Shown one piece after another: positions 1 to 7,948 of a DNA stretch of 48,474 nucleotides. Under the pieces are notes generated by a model. It ran no database searches and had not been told where the DNA came from. It was given only the letters and a program-made list of their open reading frames with translations. A program made the translations under genes and the position numbers. Location: contig JAAYEH010000208.1 in assembly GCA_012728855.1 (NCBI GenBank), positions 1 to 48,474 on the forward strand. The letters are read 5' to 3'. The stretch is from Rhodopirellula sp. Its GTDB lineage: Bacteria > Planctomycetota > Planctomycetia > Pirellulales > Thermoguttaceae. Position 1 is the first letter of the stretch, and each line of letters begins with the position of its first letter.

Positions 1-307
1 CCTGGTACAACGGACCGGTGCCGACAGTGCCGTGCGCCAAGTGCCACCGACGCGTATGCGTATTGGTCAACCACCGCATGTACTCCGACAGATCCCCGTC
101 TTCGCGCGGCCAAAGCACCAGATGCCAATGGTTTGGCATAAGGCAAAAAGCCAGCAACCTGATGTCGATCTGTTCGTTCGCTTCGCGCAACACCTTCTCG
201 AAAGCCGCGTAGTCAGCGACCGTTTCCAATAGGGTAGCGCGACCGACCGCGCGATTCAGCGCGTGGTAGACATACCCTCCCGTTGCGACTCGAGGACGCC
301 TTGGCAT
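1..307 (-). CDS. REP-associated tyrosine transposase (IS200-like, Y1_Tnp), 3' end outside window
   Basis: Reading leftward from the ATG at 307 gives 102 codons with no stop before the window edge. The start MPRRPRVATGGYVYHALNRA and the segment FCLMPNHWHLVLWPREDGDL are hallmarks of RAYT/Y1 HUH transposases; HWH in the second segment is the metal-binding HUH pair. Family members are usually about 200-240 residues, so roughly the N-terminal half is here and the catalytic tyrosine would lie outside. Such enzymes are usually single-copy domesticated relatives of IS200/IS605 transposases that act on REP-type palindromes in the same genome. Sequence just upstream (343-362) resembles palindromic repeats elsewhere in the window. 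Whether the gene is intact cannot be judged. Confidence 0.95.
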   Translation of the reverse strand, partial: MPRRPRVATGGYVYHALNRAVGRATLLETVADYAAFEKVLREANEQIDIRLLAFCLMPNHWHLVLWPREDGDLSEYMRWLTNTHTRRWHLAHGTVGTGPLYQ

Positions 308-342
308 GCGCACATCGTAGCAAAAAACTCCTCACCTCCGCA

Positions 343-362
343 ATAGAATGAGACCCGACCCC
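343..362. repeat. Half-REP-like motif beside the RAYT gene
   Basis: The stretch from 343 to 362 contains CCCGACCCC (354-362), that is GGGGTCGGG on the minus strand, 36 bases upstream of the RAYT start. The same nine-base core starts both arms of the long palindrome at 33343-33437. The flanks differ: TCTCATT follows the core here, AGTCTTTTT there. It may be a half-site recognised by the neighbouring transposase. The match is short, so this is tentative. Confidence 0.4.
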
Positions 363-451
363 ATTTCCCCGCCGAGAGCCATGTGCGGAATATGGTCTCC
401 TAGCACTTCACTTTACGAGGGCGTGCCCCGGGCTACGATGGCAAGTCCGGA

Positions 452-850
452 TCAGGGTTTCTCGGTCCGCGAATGCAAATCGACGCGGAGCGAAAACTCT
501 TCGCCGACGACCTCCAGCATCCGCCCTCGCAGGGCATCGTACCGGGCTACCAACTGATCGGCGAACGTCGTCAGAAAACTGCGGGCGGTTCCCTTTCCGC
601 CCACGTGCGTTTCGACCAAGGGCTGTCCGAGAGCCTTTTCCGCCTTTTTGATCCTGCCCCATACGTAGCGGTGGCTTTTCCCTAACCGTTCGGCGCCCGC
701 CTTGATCGAGCCGGTTGCCGCGACGGCTTTGAGGATCTCGCTCAGGCCAAATCCGAAGACGTAGTTCCCTTCGAGTTCCAACCAGACTTTCACGCGCGGC
801 TCCAGCGGAACCACGCCGGCTGCAGGGGCTTTCGATGCGGATCGCTTCAC
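452..850 (-). CDS. ModE-type winged HTH DNA-binding protein without effector domain
   Basis: The protein has 132 residues from a GTG start at 850, preceded by GAGAGGG. I chose this start because it lies 11 bases after the stop of the upstream Gfo/Idh gene; the longer open frame runs antisense-like through that gene. Residues 35-110 match the ModE/LysR winged helix-turn-helix: GLSEILKAVAATGSIKAGAE, then a recognition helix with YVWGRIKKAEKALGQPLVE and the wing GGKGTARSFLT. Full ModE carries C-terminal TOBE/Mop domains that bind molybdate; these are absent, so molybdate sensing cannot be assumed. It probably forms an operon with the oxidoreductase upstream. Confidence 0.8.
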   Translation of the reverse strand: MKRSASKAPAAGVVPLEPRVKVWLELEGNYVFGFGLSEILKAVAATGSIKAGAERLGKSHRYVWGRIKKAEKALGQPLVETHVGGKGTARSFLTTFADQLVARYDALRGRMLEVVGEEFSLRVDLHSRTEKP

Positions 851-861
851 GGCACACCCTC

Positions 862-1983
862 TCAGGCATTTCCTACCGGCTCGACTTCCACCGTCCGACC
901 GCCGTCGCGAGCGGATCGGAGGCAAGCGTCGAGCACCAGTTGGGTCTTCAGGCTCATCTCGCCCCAGCGCGGGTCCGGCCGGCCGGAAAGCGCGAGTTCC
1001 GCGAACGTCCGAAACATTTTCGTCTCCTGGGCCTCCGCGGCGGCATTGCTGTATTCGCGGACGGCGACGCGGCGGGTGTGCTCCTCCATGTTGAAGTCGC
1101 AGCCGGCGATGTTGAAAACAGGATTCGACACCTCGAAGCTCAGTTCGCTGCCGTAGTGAGGGAGCACGAAGTCGCGGACGTGAAGGTAGCCGTTGACGCC
1201 GCCGACAACGGCCCATTGCTGCATCTGCGTAATAAAAGAACAGTAGCAGCTTGCCGACGCGCCGCCGGGGAAGAACATCTCGGCGGAGAAATCGATCGGC
1301 ACGGGCGCGGGGCTGTCCGAGCGGCCGCGCTCGCCGAGCATTCGGCCGCAAACGCCGCTGGGCAACGCTTCGTTCATCGCCCAGAGCGTGAAGCGGAGAT
1401 TGTACCAGCCGAGGTCGCCGAGGCAGCCGAGCGGCTCGAGGCGGCTGTTCATGCGGATATCGCTCTCGAAGAATGCCTCGGGGGCGCCGAAGGTGAAGTG
1501 CGAGACAATCCGTTGCACACGGCCGACGCTCTGGCCGTCGTCGAGGATCTCCCGCATCCGCTCCAGCCGGCGGCTGTGCATGAACATCACTCCGTCCATG
1601 AACTGCACGCGGTTTTTCCGGCAAGCGTCGAGAATGGCGCGGACGTCGTCGGCCGTCGCGCCGACCGGCTTTTCGGAAAGGACGTGCTTGCCGGCTTCGG
1701 CCGCGCGGATCAACCACTCTTTGCGAACCGCCGTGGGCAGAGGAATGTAGACGGCGTCGATAGCGTCGTCGGCGAGCAGTTCCTCGTAGCTGGCGTGAAC
1801 TCGCGGCGGCCGCTGGAATGGAACGTGGCTTTGGCACTCGTCGATGAAGCGGCGGCATTTGTCCACGTCTCTGCTGGCGACGGCGGACAGGGTGCAGTTT
1901 TCGGCCAGGCGGATGGCCTGCCAGTTCTTATGGGCGATGTCGGCCGCGCCCAGGATGCCCCAGCGGCAGATCGTGGTGGGCAT
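862..1983 (-). CDS. Gfo/Idh/MocA family NAD(P)-dependent oxidoreductase
   Basis: The protein has 373 residues and is probably cytoplasmic (no signal peptide). The N-terminal Rossmann fold starts with RWGILGAADIAHKN (GxxGxA-type loop), followed by AVASRD and the family signature SEKPVGAT around residue 107, whose lysine is the conserved catalytic or binding residue. The C-terminal alpha/beta substrate domain follows, with GDLGWYNLRF. Members oxidise or reduce sugars, inositols or related polyols and many planctomycetes carry dozens; the substrate cannot be read from sequence. It lies 11 bases upstream of the ModE-type HTH gene and is likely cotranscribed with it. Confidence 0.9.
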   Translation of the reverse strand: MPTTICRWGILGAADIAHKNWQAIRLAENCTLSAVASRDVDKCRRFIDECQSHVPFQRPPRVHASYEELLADDAIDAVYIPLPTAVRKEWLIRAAEAGKHVLSEKPVGATADDVRAILDACRKNRVQFMDGVMFMHSRRLERMREILDDGQSVGRVQRIVSHFTFGAPEAFFESDIRMNSRLEPLGCLGDLGWYNLRFTLWAMNEALPSGVCGRMLGERGRSDSPAPVPIDFSAEMFFPGGASASCYCSFITQMQQWAVVGGVNGYLHVRDFVLPHYGSELSFEVSNPVFNIAGCDFNMEEHTRRVAVREYSNAAAEAQETKMFRTFAELALSGRPDPRWGEMSLKTQLVLDACLRSARDGGRTVEVEPVGNA

Positions 1984-2121
1984 TTCGTGGCTTCCTCTTT
2001 ACGCGTCGTAGGCTCGGTTGTCGATCCGGTCATGTCCAGCATAACGAAGATCGGCGGTGCAGCCAACGACCCGGTGAGAACCCCTTCAGGTTTCCTCATC
2101 CACGTAGCGGATCAACGGGGT

Positions 2122-2745
2122 CTATCCGCGGTCTCGGGGCGCCAGCGGCACGAGCCGCTTTTGGATCAGGCTGTCCGCCGACGCGGCGCTTTCGGGCTCG
2201 CACGGCGGAATTTGCGGGATTTCCAGCACGCCGCCGATGGGGAGCAACTGCGGCGAACTCAGCACCTCCTGATTGGCCTCGAAGATCTCTCTCCACAACG
2301 AGCTGTCTCCCAGATAGCGCTGGGCCAACGCCGTCAGCGTGTCGCCGTCGACGATCTTGTGTTGGCTGTTTCGCCCGTGAGCAAACGGTAATCGCGAAGA
2401 GCGGGCTGTCGGTGTATCCCACAAATCATCGGGGCCGCTGCTCGAACCGGGGTAGGACTTCGCCAACTCGGGCGGTGGCTGTCCGTGCGCCAGCGGCTTC
2501 AATACGGCCGGGAGTTGTTCCCGCAAAGTGACGGGATCGGCCACTCGCGACTCGATGCGGACCGTCGGACGCTCTGGTACGGCCATGGTTGCTTGCGGCG
2601 CGATCCGCTCCCGGAATACGAGTGAATCGGCTTCCCCTTGGACCTGGCGCGACGCTTCCGACGCGGGACGACGGAACAGCATCGCCAGCGACGTCCCGGT
2701 CAGGACAACGCTGGCGGCGAGCAGGATCCTCACGCTGCGGTTCAT
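2122..2745 (-). CDS. Membrane-anchored LysM-domain protein
   Basis: The protein has 207 residues. An N-terminal hydrophobic segment (about residues 6-24, after MNRSVR) suggests a membrane anchor or uncleaved signal. A low-complexity linker follows. Near residues 128-178 is one LysM domain: QHKIVDGDTLTALAQRYLGD, then SSLWREIFEAN and LLPIGGVLEIP. LysM domains bind N-acetylglucosamine-containing polymers such as peptidoglycan, so an envelope role is likely. Single-LysM proteins with this arrangement are frequent in planctomycetes. No catalytic domain is visible. It is the first gene of the leftward block and is separated from the Gfo/Idh gene by 138 bases. Confidence 0.85.
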   Translation of the reverse strand: MNRSVRILLAASVVLTGTSLAMLFRRPASEASRQVQGEADSLVFRERIAPQATMAVPERPTVRIESRVADPVTLREQLPAVLKPLAHGQPPPELAKSYPGSSSGPDDLWDTPTARSSRLPFAHGRNSQHKIVDGDTLTALAQRYLGDSSLWREIFEANQEVLSSPQLLPIGGVLEIPQIPPCEPESAASADSLIQKRLVPLAPRDRG

Positions 2746-2819
2746 GGTTCCTTTCCCGTTGTGCGACGCTCGGCGACCGGCAAGAGTCGATTGTCGGCCG
2801 GCGAGGCTGCTATCATCAG

Positions 2820-2861
2820 GTGAGACGGCGGCGGAAATCGCTCGACAATTCGCCGTCTCAC
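2820..2861. repeat. Inverted repeat with 11-base arms
   Basis: GTGAGACGGCG at 2820-2830 is repeated in reverse complement at 2851-2861 with a 20-base spacer. GCTATCATC occurs directly at 2809-2817 and again at 2862-2870, flanking the dyad like a target duplication. It lies in the 375-base gap between the divergent LysM and UbiA genes. It could be a small mobile palindrome or an operator; no run of T follows, so a terminator is unlikely. Confidence 0.5.
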
Positions 2862-3004
2862 GCTATCATCGGGCGCAGTTGCGGCGATCGTCCAGTGGTC
2901 GAACAGGGTATTTCAGGAGATCGTCTAGAAATTCCGGCCGGATTTGCCGAGAATGCGGCCTTTGCGGCTAGAATGTCGGGAGTCGAGGGACTCCAGGGGT
3001 CGCG

Positions 3005-3097
3005 GGGGGCGGGAGTCTTTTTTCCCTATCGGCCGGCGACCGCGCCGGATGTGCAAAACGGCGGTGAGGCCGATAGGGAAAAAAGACTCCCGCCCCC
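3005..3097. repeat. Long palindromic element, family A copy 1
   Basis: Two perfectly complementary 30-base arms (3005-3034 and 3068-3097) enclose a 33-base spacer. The arm runs GGGGGCGGGAGTC, then six T, then CCCTATCGGCC at its inner end. The outer end of the right arm is 23 bases before the ATG of the UbiA gene. A second copy with the same architecture but a slightly different arm (CGGGAGTC, five T, CCGTATCGGCC) lies at 33343-33437. Arm and spacer lengths are nearly equal in the two copies, which suggests a miniature mobile or REP-type element. Transcribed, it would form a very stable hairpin in the UbiA leader. Confidence 0.85.
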
Positions 3098-3120
3098 TTG
3101 CTGGCGCAACCCTTCATGGG

Positions 3121-4080
3121 ATGAAGAAATTGAGCACTCACCAACCTTCTGCGGGGCGTCGCGGGCCGGTCTGGCTGGCGTATTGGGAATTACTGCGGAT
3201 CCCCAATGTCTTCACGGCGATCGCCGACGTGGTGATGGGCTTCCTCTTCACCCACGCGATTCTGCTGCCGGCGGACCGGTCCAACTTGCTGGTGCTCGTC
3301 GCAGCATCCGCCGCGCTGTACCTGGGCGGAATGGTGCTGAACGACGTCTTCGATCGGGAGATCGACCGAAACGAGCGGCCGGGGCGGCCGTTGCCTTCGG
3401 GCCGCGTCGGCTTGGGCGCGGCGCAGCGACTGGGATGGTCTCTCTTGGTCGTCGGCGCCGTGCTGGCGTGGCTCGCCGCTGCGCTGGGCGGGCAGTGGCG
3501 GCCGGGGGCCGTCGGCTTGGCATTGGCCGCCAGCGTCGTGTTGTACGACGGCGTTTTGAAGCAAACCTGGCTGGGTCCGGTGGGAATGGGCGCCTGCCGA
3601 TTTCTCAACGTCTTGCTGGGGATGAGCCTCTCCGGTGCGCCGTGGCAGGACCAGCACTGGCTGGTCGCCGGCGCCCTGGGAACCTACATTTCCGGCGTCA
3701 CATGGTTCGCTCGCAAGGAGGCTGCGAGAAGCAACCGTGCGCACCTCGTCATGGCCACAGTGGTGCTGCTGGGCGGGGTGGCGCTGTTGGCGTGGCTTCC
3801 GACGGTGACGGAGAATGTGATTCCCTTGCTGCGCCGGCAGCCGCAGAGGTGGACGCTGTTGGTGGGCACACTGGGGGCGCTGATCGGATTTCGCTGCTTG
3901 CGAGCCATTGCCGATCCCAGCCCGCGAAAAGTTCAGATTGCCGTGCGGCAATGCTTGCTGTCACTGGTCATACTGGATGCGGCCGTATGCTTCGTGGTCT
4001 GGGGCGCTGCCGGAGCGGTCGGCGTGCTGTTGCTGCTGATTCCGGCGATGGGTCTCGGACGATGGGTCTACTCGACCTAA
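3121..4080 (+). CDS. UbiA-family prenyltransferase, EboC-like
   Basis: The protein has 319 residues from the ATG at 3121; the frame stays open upstream, but that part is the palindromic element. About nine transmembrane helices are expected. The first Asp-rich motif NDVFDREIDRNERPGRPLPS (residues 74-93) binds Mg-diphosphate. The second site is YDGVLKQTWLGPVGMGACRF (142-161), then LNVLLGMS, a pattern typical of the EboC branch rather than of ubiquinone UbiA. EboC belongs to the ebo cluster, linked to membrane or periplasmic trafficking of terpenoid-like compounds. Here only the next gene, a phosphodiesterase-like protein, accompanies it; eboA, eboB and others are not in the window. Family call firm, EboC label likely. 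Confidence 0.88.
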   Translation: MKKLSTHQPSAGRRGPVWLAYWELLRIPNVFTAIADVVMGFLFTHAILLPADRSNLLVLVAASAALYLGGMVLNDVFDREIDRNERPGRPLPSGRVGLGAAQRLGWSLLVVGAVLAWLAAALGGQWRPGAVGLALAASVVLYDGVLKQTWLGPVGMGACRFLNVLLGMSLSGAPWQDQHWLVAGALGTYISGVTWFARKEAARSNRAHLVMATVVLLGGVALLAWLPTVTENVIPLLRRQPQRWTLLVGTLGALIGFRCLRAIADPSPRKVQIAVRQCLLSLVILDAAVCFVVWGAAGAVGVLLLLIPAMGLGRWVYST

Positions 4081-4113
4081 GGATTGCTCCAGAAAACCAA
4101 GAGGAAGATCGCG

Positions 4114-5442
4114 ATGGGCAAGAGCGTTGTTCTACTATCGATACCCGGGCTGAGAGAAAAAGACGTCGCCGTCATGCCCAACCTGCAGAAGCTGATGGCC
4201 GGCGGCGAAATCGCGCAACTCATCCCCAGTTTCCCCTGCGTAACTTGTCCGGTGCAGGCGAACATGACGTCGGGACGATTGCCGTCGGAACACGGCGTCG
4301 TTTCCAACGGATTCTACTGGCGCGACCAGGGGAAAATCGAAATGTGGACGTCGCCGAATGACTGCATCGCCCGCCCGCAGCTCTGGAACCTCCTCGCGCA
4401 GCACGGAGGCCTGACGTCGGCGGTCTGGTTTCCGCTTCACAGCAAGGGGGCCGAGGCCGACTATGTTTGTACCCCGGCCCCCGTTCACAACCCCGACGGA
4501 ACCGAATCGCTGTGGTGCTACACCCGGCCCCTGGAACTCTACGGAACCCTGCGGGACGAACTGGGCCATTTCCCCCTTTCGCACTTCTGGGGACCGCTGG
4601 CGGATATCCAGGCGACGGCGTGGATCGTCGCTTCGGCAATCCACGCCGCCCGGCGCTGGCGACCGGATTTCTTCTACATCTATCTGCCGCACCTGGACTA
4701 TGCGGCCCAACGGACCGGCCCCGATAGTCCCGCCGCCGAGAAGGCCGTCGACGAGTTGGACGAGGTTATCGGAAAGCTGGCCGCCGGGTTCCACGCGGCC
4801 TACGGCGAAGCAAGCCTCTTGTGGTTGGCCGCCGGAGAGTACGCCATCGTGCCGGTGGATCATGTCACCTATCCCAATCGAATTCTCCGCGACGCCGGCC
4901 TGCTGACGGTCCGCGACGCCGACGATGGCGAGCATCTCGACCCTCGCCGGAGCAGGGCCTGGGCGCTGGTCGACCACCAATTCTCACACGTCTTTGTCGC
5001 CGAGCGCGATCCGCAAGTCATTCGGCGGGTAGCTGAGCTGTTCCGAAGCTTACCAGGGATCGCTGAGGTGCTCGTCGAGGACCAACTGTCGCGATACGGG
5101 CTAAACCATCCGCGCAGCGGCGACGCGGTGCTGATCTCGGAACCGAACAGTTGGCAGGCGTATTACTACTGGACGTCCGACGATCGGGCGCCCGCCTTTG
5201 CCAAGACCGTCGACATCCACCGCAAGCCGGGCTACGATCCGGTCGAGTTGTTTTTCGAACCGAGCACCAAGGGAATACCGTTGCAGGGCGAACTTGTGCA
5301 GGGCTCGCACGGCGCCCCCGCCACCGACGACTCACAGCATTCGGTCCTTCTGTCGACCGAACCGGGGTGGTTCTCAGGCACTTCGGTCGCCGACACGGAG
5401 GTGTTTCGGGTGGTGCTGAGGCATTTCGGGATCGAAGTGTAG
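4114..5442 (+). CDS. Alkaline phosphatase superfamily protein (nucleotide pyrophosphatase/phosphodiesterase-like)
   Basis: The protein has 442 residues from the ATG at 4114, with AGGA about 11 bases upstream; a TTG at 4084 gives a weaker longer frame. The segment SFPCVTCPVQANMTSGRLPS followed by EHGVVSNGFYWRD resembles the nucleophile region of NPP phosphodiesterases, with Thr of TCPVQA as the likely nucleophile. YLPHLDYAAQR carries the distal Asp/His ligands. The first ligand Asp (usual xFDG) is replaced by SIPGL, and the SDH-type motif by GEYAIVPVD, so metal binding may differ from classical members. It starts 34 bases after the EboC-like gene, and the two likely form one transcript. Its 3' end overlaps the convergent flippase by 69 bases. 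Confidence 0.82.
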   Translation: MGKSVVLLSIPGLREKDVAVMPNLQKLMAGGEIAQLIPSFPCVTCPVQANMTSGRLPSEHGVVSNGFYWRDQGKIEMWTSPNDCIARPQLWNLLAQHGGLTSAVWFPLHSKGAEADYVCTPAPVHNPDGTESLWCYTRPLELYGTLRDELGHFPLSHFWGPLADIQATAWIVASAIHAARRWRPDFFYIYLPHLDYAAQRTGPDSPAAEKAVDELDEVIGKLAAGFHAAYGEASLLWLAAGEYAIVPVDHVTYPNRILRDAGLLTVRDADDGEHLDPRRSRAWALVDHQFSHVFVAERDPQVIRRVAELFRSLPGIAEVLVEDQLSRYGLNHPRSGDAVLISEPNSWQAYYYWTSDDRAPAFAKTVDIHRKPGYDPVELFFEPSTKGIPLQGELVQGSHGAPATDDSQHSVLLSTEPGWFSGTSVADTEVFRVVLRHFGIEV

Positions 5443-6774
5443 ATGGCGATCCGTCGCAACCGCCTCGGAAGCGGGCATTGGAACGCCGGCGTCGTTCGGC
5501 ATCGCTCGCCAGACCAGACCGATGGTCACCAGGTATCCGGCGGAGCCGGCGGCGCTGAGCGTGGCGATCGCCACGGCAGGGGATGTCCCCAAACACCAGG
5601 GAACTGTCAGCCCCGCCGCCATCAGAGCCAAGAGCACCAAGGACCGAATCAAGTGGATATCCTGACGTTCCAAAACGTCGAGTGTTCCTGCCAACACGGT
5701 GGCGATGATGTAGAGAAGCAGCATCGGGAAAACGAACCGGCAGTAGACGCCCGCCTCGCGCCATGGTTCGCCGAACGCCACGGCGAACAGCGGCGGCGCG
5801 ACCAATACGAAAAAGAACAGCGGAACGCCGGCGTAGAGGATCTGTTTTTTGGCCGTGCTGAGAAAGAGTTGCCGAAGTTGGTCGCTGCCACGACGGTGCC
5901 GTCGCGACGCTTCGACCAGGTACACCCTCGATAACGGCAACCCGATCAGGCTCAGCGGAACGATGAGTGCCCGCTGGGCCAAACCGTACCAGCCGACAAC
6001 TTGGGGTTCGTAAAACACTGCCAGCGTCAGCGGCGGCACCAGGATGGCCGTCCGCTGCAACAGATTCGACGGCATGGAAAGTTGCGGATATCGCCGATAA
6101 CGGTAGGCTACCTTCCGCAATGCCGACACGGATTCAGCCCGAGGAAGTCCGTGGCAACGGCAAAAACGGAACAGCAGATACACGCCCCCTGCGATCCCCC
6201 CCGCCGCCGAGCCCGCCACCAATCCTGCCGCACCGCCGATCACGAAAACCAACACGACCTGGACCAACGCATTGACAACACTGGCCACGAATCGCGCTCG
6301 CGCCACGGCGACGAAGTTCCCCTTCCGGACGAACCAGTTGGTAAACGCCTCACAGCTCCCGATGCCAACCAGATGCACTGCGAACACGAGAGACAGCCCG
6401 CCCAGTTCGCCCGCCTGCAGCTTGCTCAGCAGGCTTTCACCGGCCCACCACACCAGGATTCCCACGCTTGCAGAGGTAACCAGGCAGATCCCAATCGCCA
6501 GCGCCAGCAGGCCGCGGGCAGTGGAATCCTCCTCCGGAAGCGGGATCGCCACTTCGTAGGAGGCCATCGAGATGAGGCCGAGCATTGCGACCAGGGAGGT
6601 ATAGACCGCGAAAACGCCGAAATCGGCCGGACCATAGAGCCGCGTGATCAGCGGCGTGACCGCCAGCATGACGGCATATCCGGCAACATGCCCCGAAGAG
6701 ACGATCAGCGCGCTGCGACTACCACCTCCCTTCGGAAAGAAGGTGTTCGCGACAACGCGCAATCGCTGTTTCAT
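5374..6774 (-). CDS. Polysaccharide flippase (Wzx/MOP superfamily)
   Basis: The protein has 466 residues with roughly 12 to 14 hydrophobic helices, starting MKQRLRVVANTFFPKGGGSR and then SALIVSSGHVAGYAVMLAVT. TRLYGPADFGVFAVYTSLVA is the typical N-terminal signature of oligosaccharide flippases, which move lipid-linked glycans across the inner membrane. No transferase or polymerase gene stands next to it, although GT2, GT4 and GT39-like genes lie elsewhere in the window. The last 69 bases overlap the end of the convergent phosphodiesterase-like gene at 5374-5442, so both C-termini are encoded by the same DNA on opposite strands. Confidence 0.9.
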   Translation of the reverse strand: MKQRLRVVANTFFPKGGGSRSALIVSSGHVAGYAVMLAVTPLITRLYGPADFGVFAVYTSLVAMLGLISMASYEVAIPLPEEDSTARGLLALAIGICLVTSASVGILVWWAGESLLSKLQAGELGGLSLVFAVHLVGIGSCEAFTNWFVRKGNFVAVARARFVASVVNALVQVVLVFVIGGAAGLVAGSAAGGIAGGVYLLFRFCRCHGLPRAESVSALRKVAYRYRRYPQLSMPSNLLQRTAILVPPLTLAVFYEPQVVGWYGLAQRALIVPLSLIGLPLSRVYLVEASRRHRRGSDQLRQLFLSTAKKQILYAGVPLFFFVLVAPPLFAVAFGEPWREAGVYCRFVFPMLLLYIIATVLAGTLDVLERQDIHLIRSLVLLALMAAGLTVPWCLGTSPAVAIATLSAAGSAGYLVTIGLVWRAMPNDAGVPMPASEAVATDRHLHFDPEMPQHHPKHLRVGDRSA

Positions 6775-6940
6775 GGTTTTGGCGGGGGGTTGATTATACC
6801 GATCCTTTTGCGGGGTCGGAGGTTACCAGAAAAGAGACCGGGATCGCAAGGCCAGATTACCGGAGCATGGAAGGCAGGAACCTTGATCGTTGACTGGCAG
6901 GGGTGGCAGCGTATGCAAGGCATTGGTACGCTATTTCATC

Positions 6941-7945
6941 ATGAAGAATAATCCACTGCCTCGGCTTGACACCTCACCCACATTAAGGGAGCGACTCCTT
7001 CCCCATTGTAGGCTGAAGGCAGGCGAAATCTGGCAAGACCCTCAAGGGAAGCATCGAGTCGGTTGCCTGGACGCGATTGACGCGAAGATGGTCGCAGCGC
7101 TGGTCGGCGCGGCTACACCGACCTTGGCGATCCAAGACCCTCCCTACAATCTAATCGCCTTTGAGCGGCGGAGCATTGACGAGTACATCGAATGGTCCAG
7201 GCAATGGGTTCGGATTACGCATGCCGTCCTCGCCAAGAATGCGTCTCTGTACGTGTGGCTGGGCGCGGATCAGAACGACGGCTTTCAGCCCCTCGCGGAC
7301 TTTATGGTCATGATGCGCACCGAACCGTTTGCGCCTCGCAGCTTCCTCACGATGCGCAACCAGCGAGGATACGGAACTCAGAAGAATTGGATGGCGGTTC
7401 GCCAAGAGCTTTTGTACTACACCAAGGGGAACCCCGGATTCAATATTGAAGCGGAATACACGGACATTCCCAAGATTCTTCGTGGCTATTACAAGGAGGT
7501 CAATGGACTTGTGACCGAGAACCTTGAGCGGGGCAAATCCAACACCATCCGTGCGGGCAATGTTTGGGTGGATATTCAACAGGTCTTCTATCGCATGGAA
7601 GAGAACGTCTCCGGTTGCTATGCTCAGAAGCCACTCAAGAGTGTGGAACGAATTATACGCGCAAGCTCGAACAAGAACGACGTGATCGTTGATTGGTTCG
7701 CTCATTCGGGCTCCACCCTTCTGGCGGCTGAGATCCTTGATCGCCGGTGCTTCACGGCCGATATTGATCCGGTCTTTTGTGAGATTACCATTCGCCGAAT
7801 GGAGCAATATCGCCGAACAGGGAGGCTGGGCTGGCAAAACGGGCATCCGTTTGAGAAGGAAGTGCCGGAGTTTCTTCAGGAGAGCAGCGACAAACAGATC
7901 CTCCCGTCCCGAACGCCAATTTCGCAACCAACGCTGTTTGGGTGA
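6941..7945 (+). CDS. Type II DNA methyltransferase, beta class (N6-adenine or N4-cytosine)
   Basis: The protein has 334 residues from the ATG at 6941. DPPYN (66-70, motif IV, catalytic) comes before AQKPLKSVERII (228-239, motif X) and DWFAHSGSTLLAAEI (251-265, motif I, AdoMet binding). This order defines the beta class of amino-methyltransferases. Three bases separate its stop from the next gene, a PD-(D/E)XK-like nuclease, so the two form a restriction-modification pair. The DNA here is visibly less GC-rich than the flanks and uses more A/T-ending codons, consistent with horizontal acquisition. The frame opens upstream at 6890, but MKNNPLPRLD fits family starts better. Confidence 0.93.
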   Translation: MKNNPLPRLDTSPTLRERLLPHCRLKAGEIWQDPQGKHRVGCLDAIDAKMVAALVGAATPTLAIQDPPYNLIAFERRSIDEYIEWSRQWVRITHAVLAKNASLYVWLGADQNDGFQPLADFMVMMRTEPFAPRSFLTMRNQRGYGTQKNWMAVRQELLYYTKGNPGFNIEAEYTDIPKILRGYYKEVNGLVTENLERGKSNTIRAGNVWVDIQQVFYRMEENVSGCYAQKPLKSVERIIRASSNKNDVIVDWFAHSGSTLLAAEILDRRCFTADIDPVFCEITIRRMEQYRRTGRLGWQNGHPFEKEVPEFLQESSDKQILPSRTPISQPTLFG

Positions 7946-7948
7946 ATC

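Noticed and set aside
835..2391. Long open frame on the plus strand through the ModE, Gfo/Idh and LysM genes (518 codons)
   Set aside because: It is antisense to three genes with clear family motifs; its translation has no recognisable domain. High-GC shadow.
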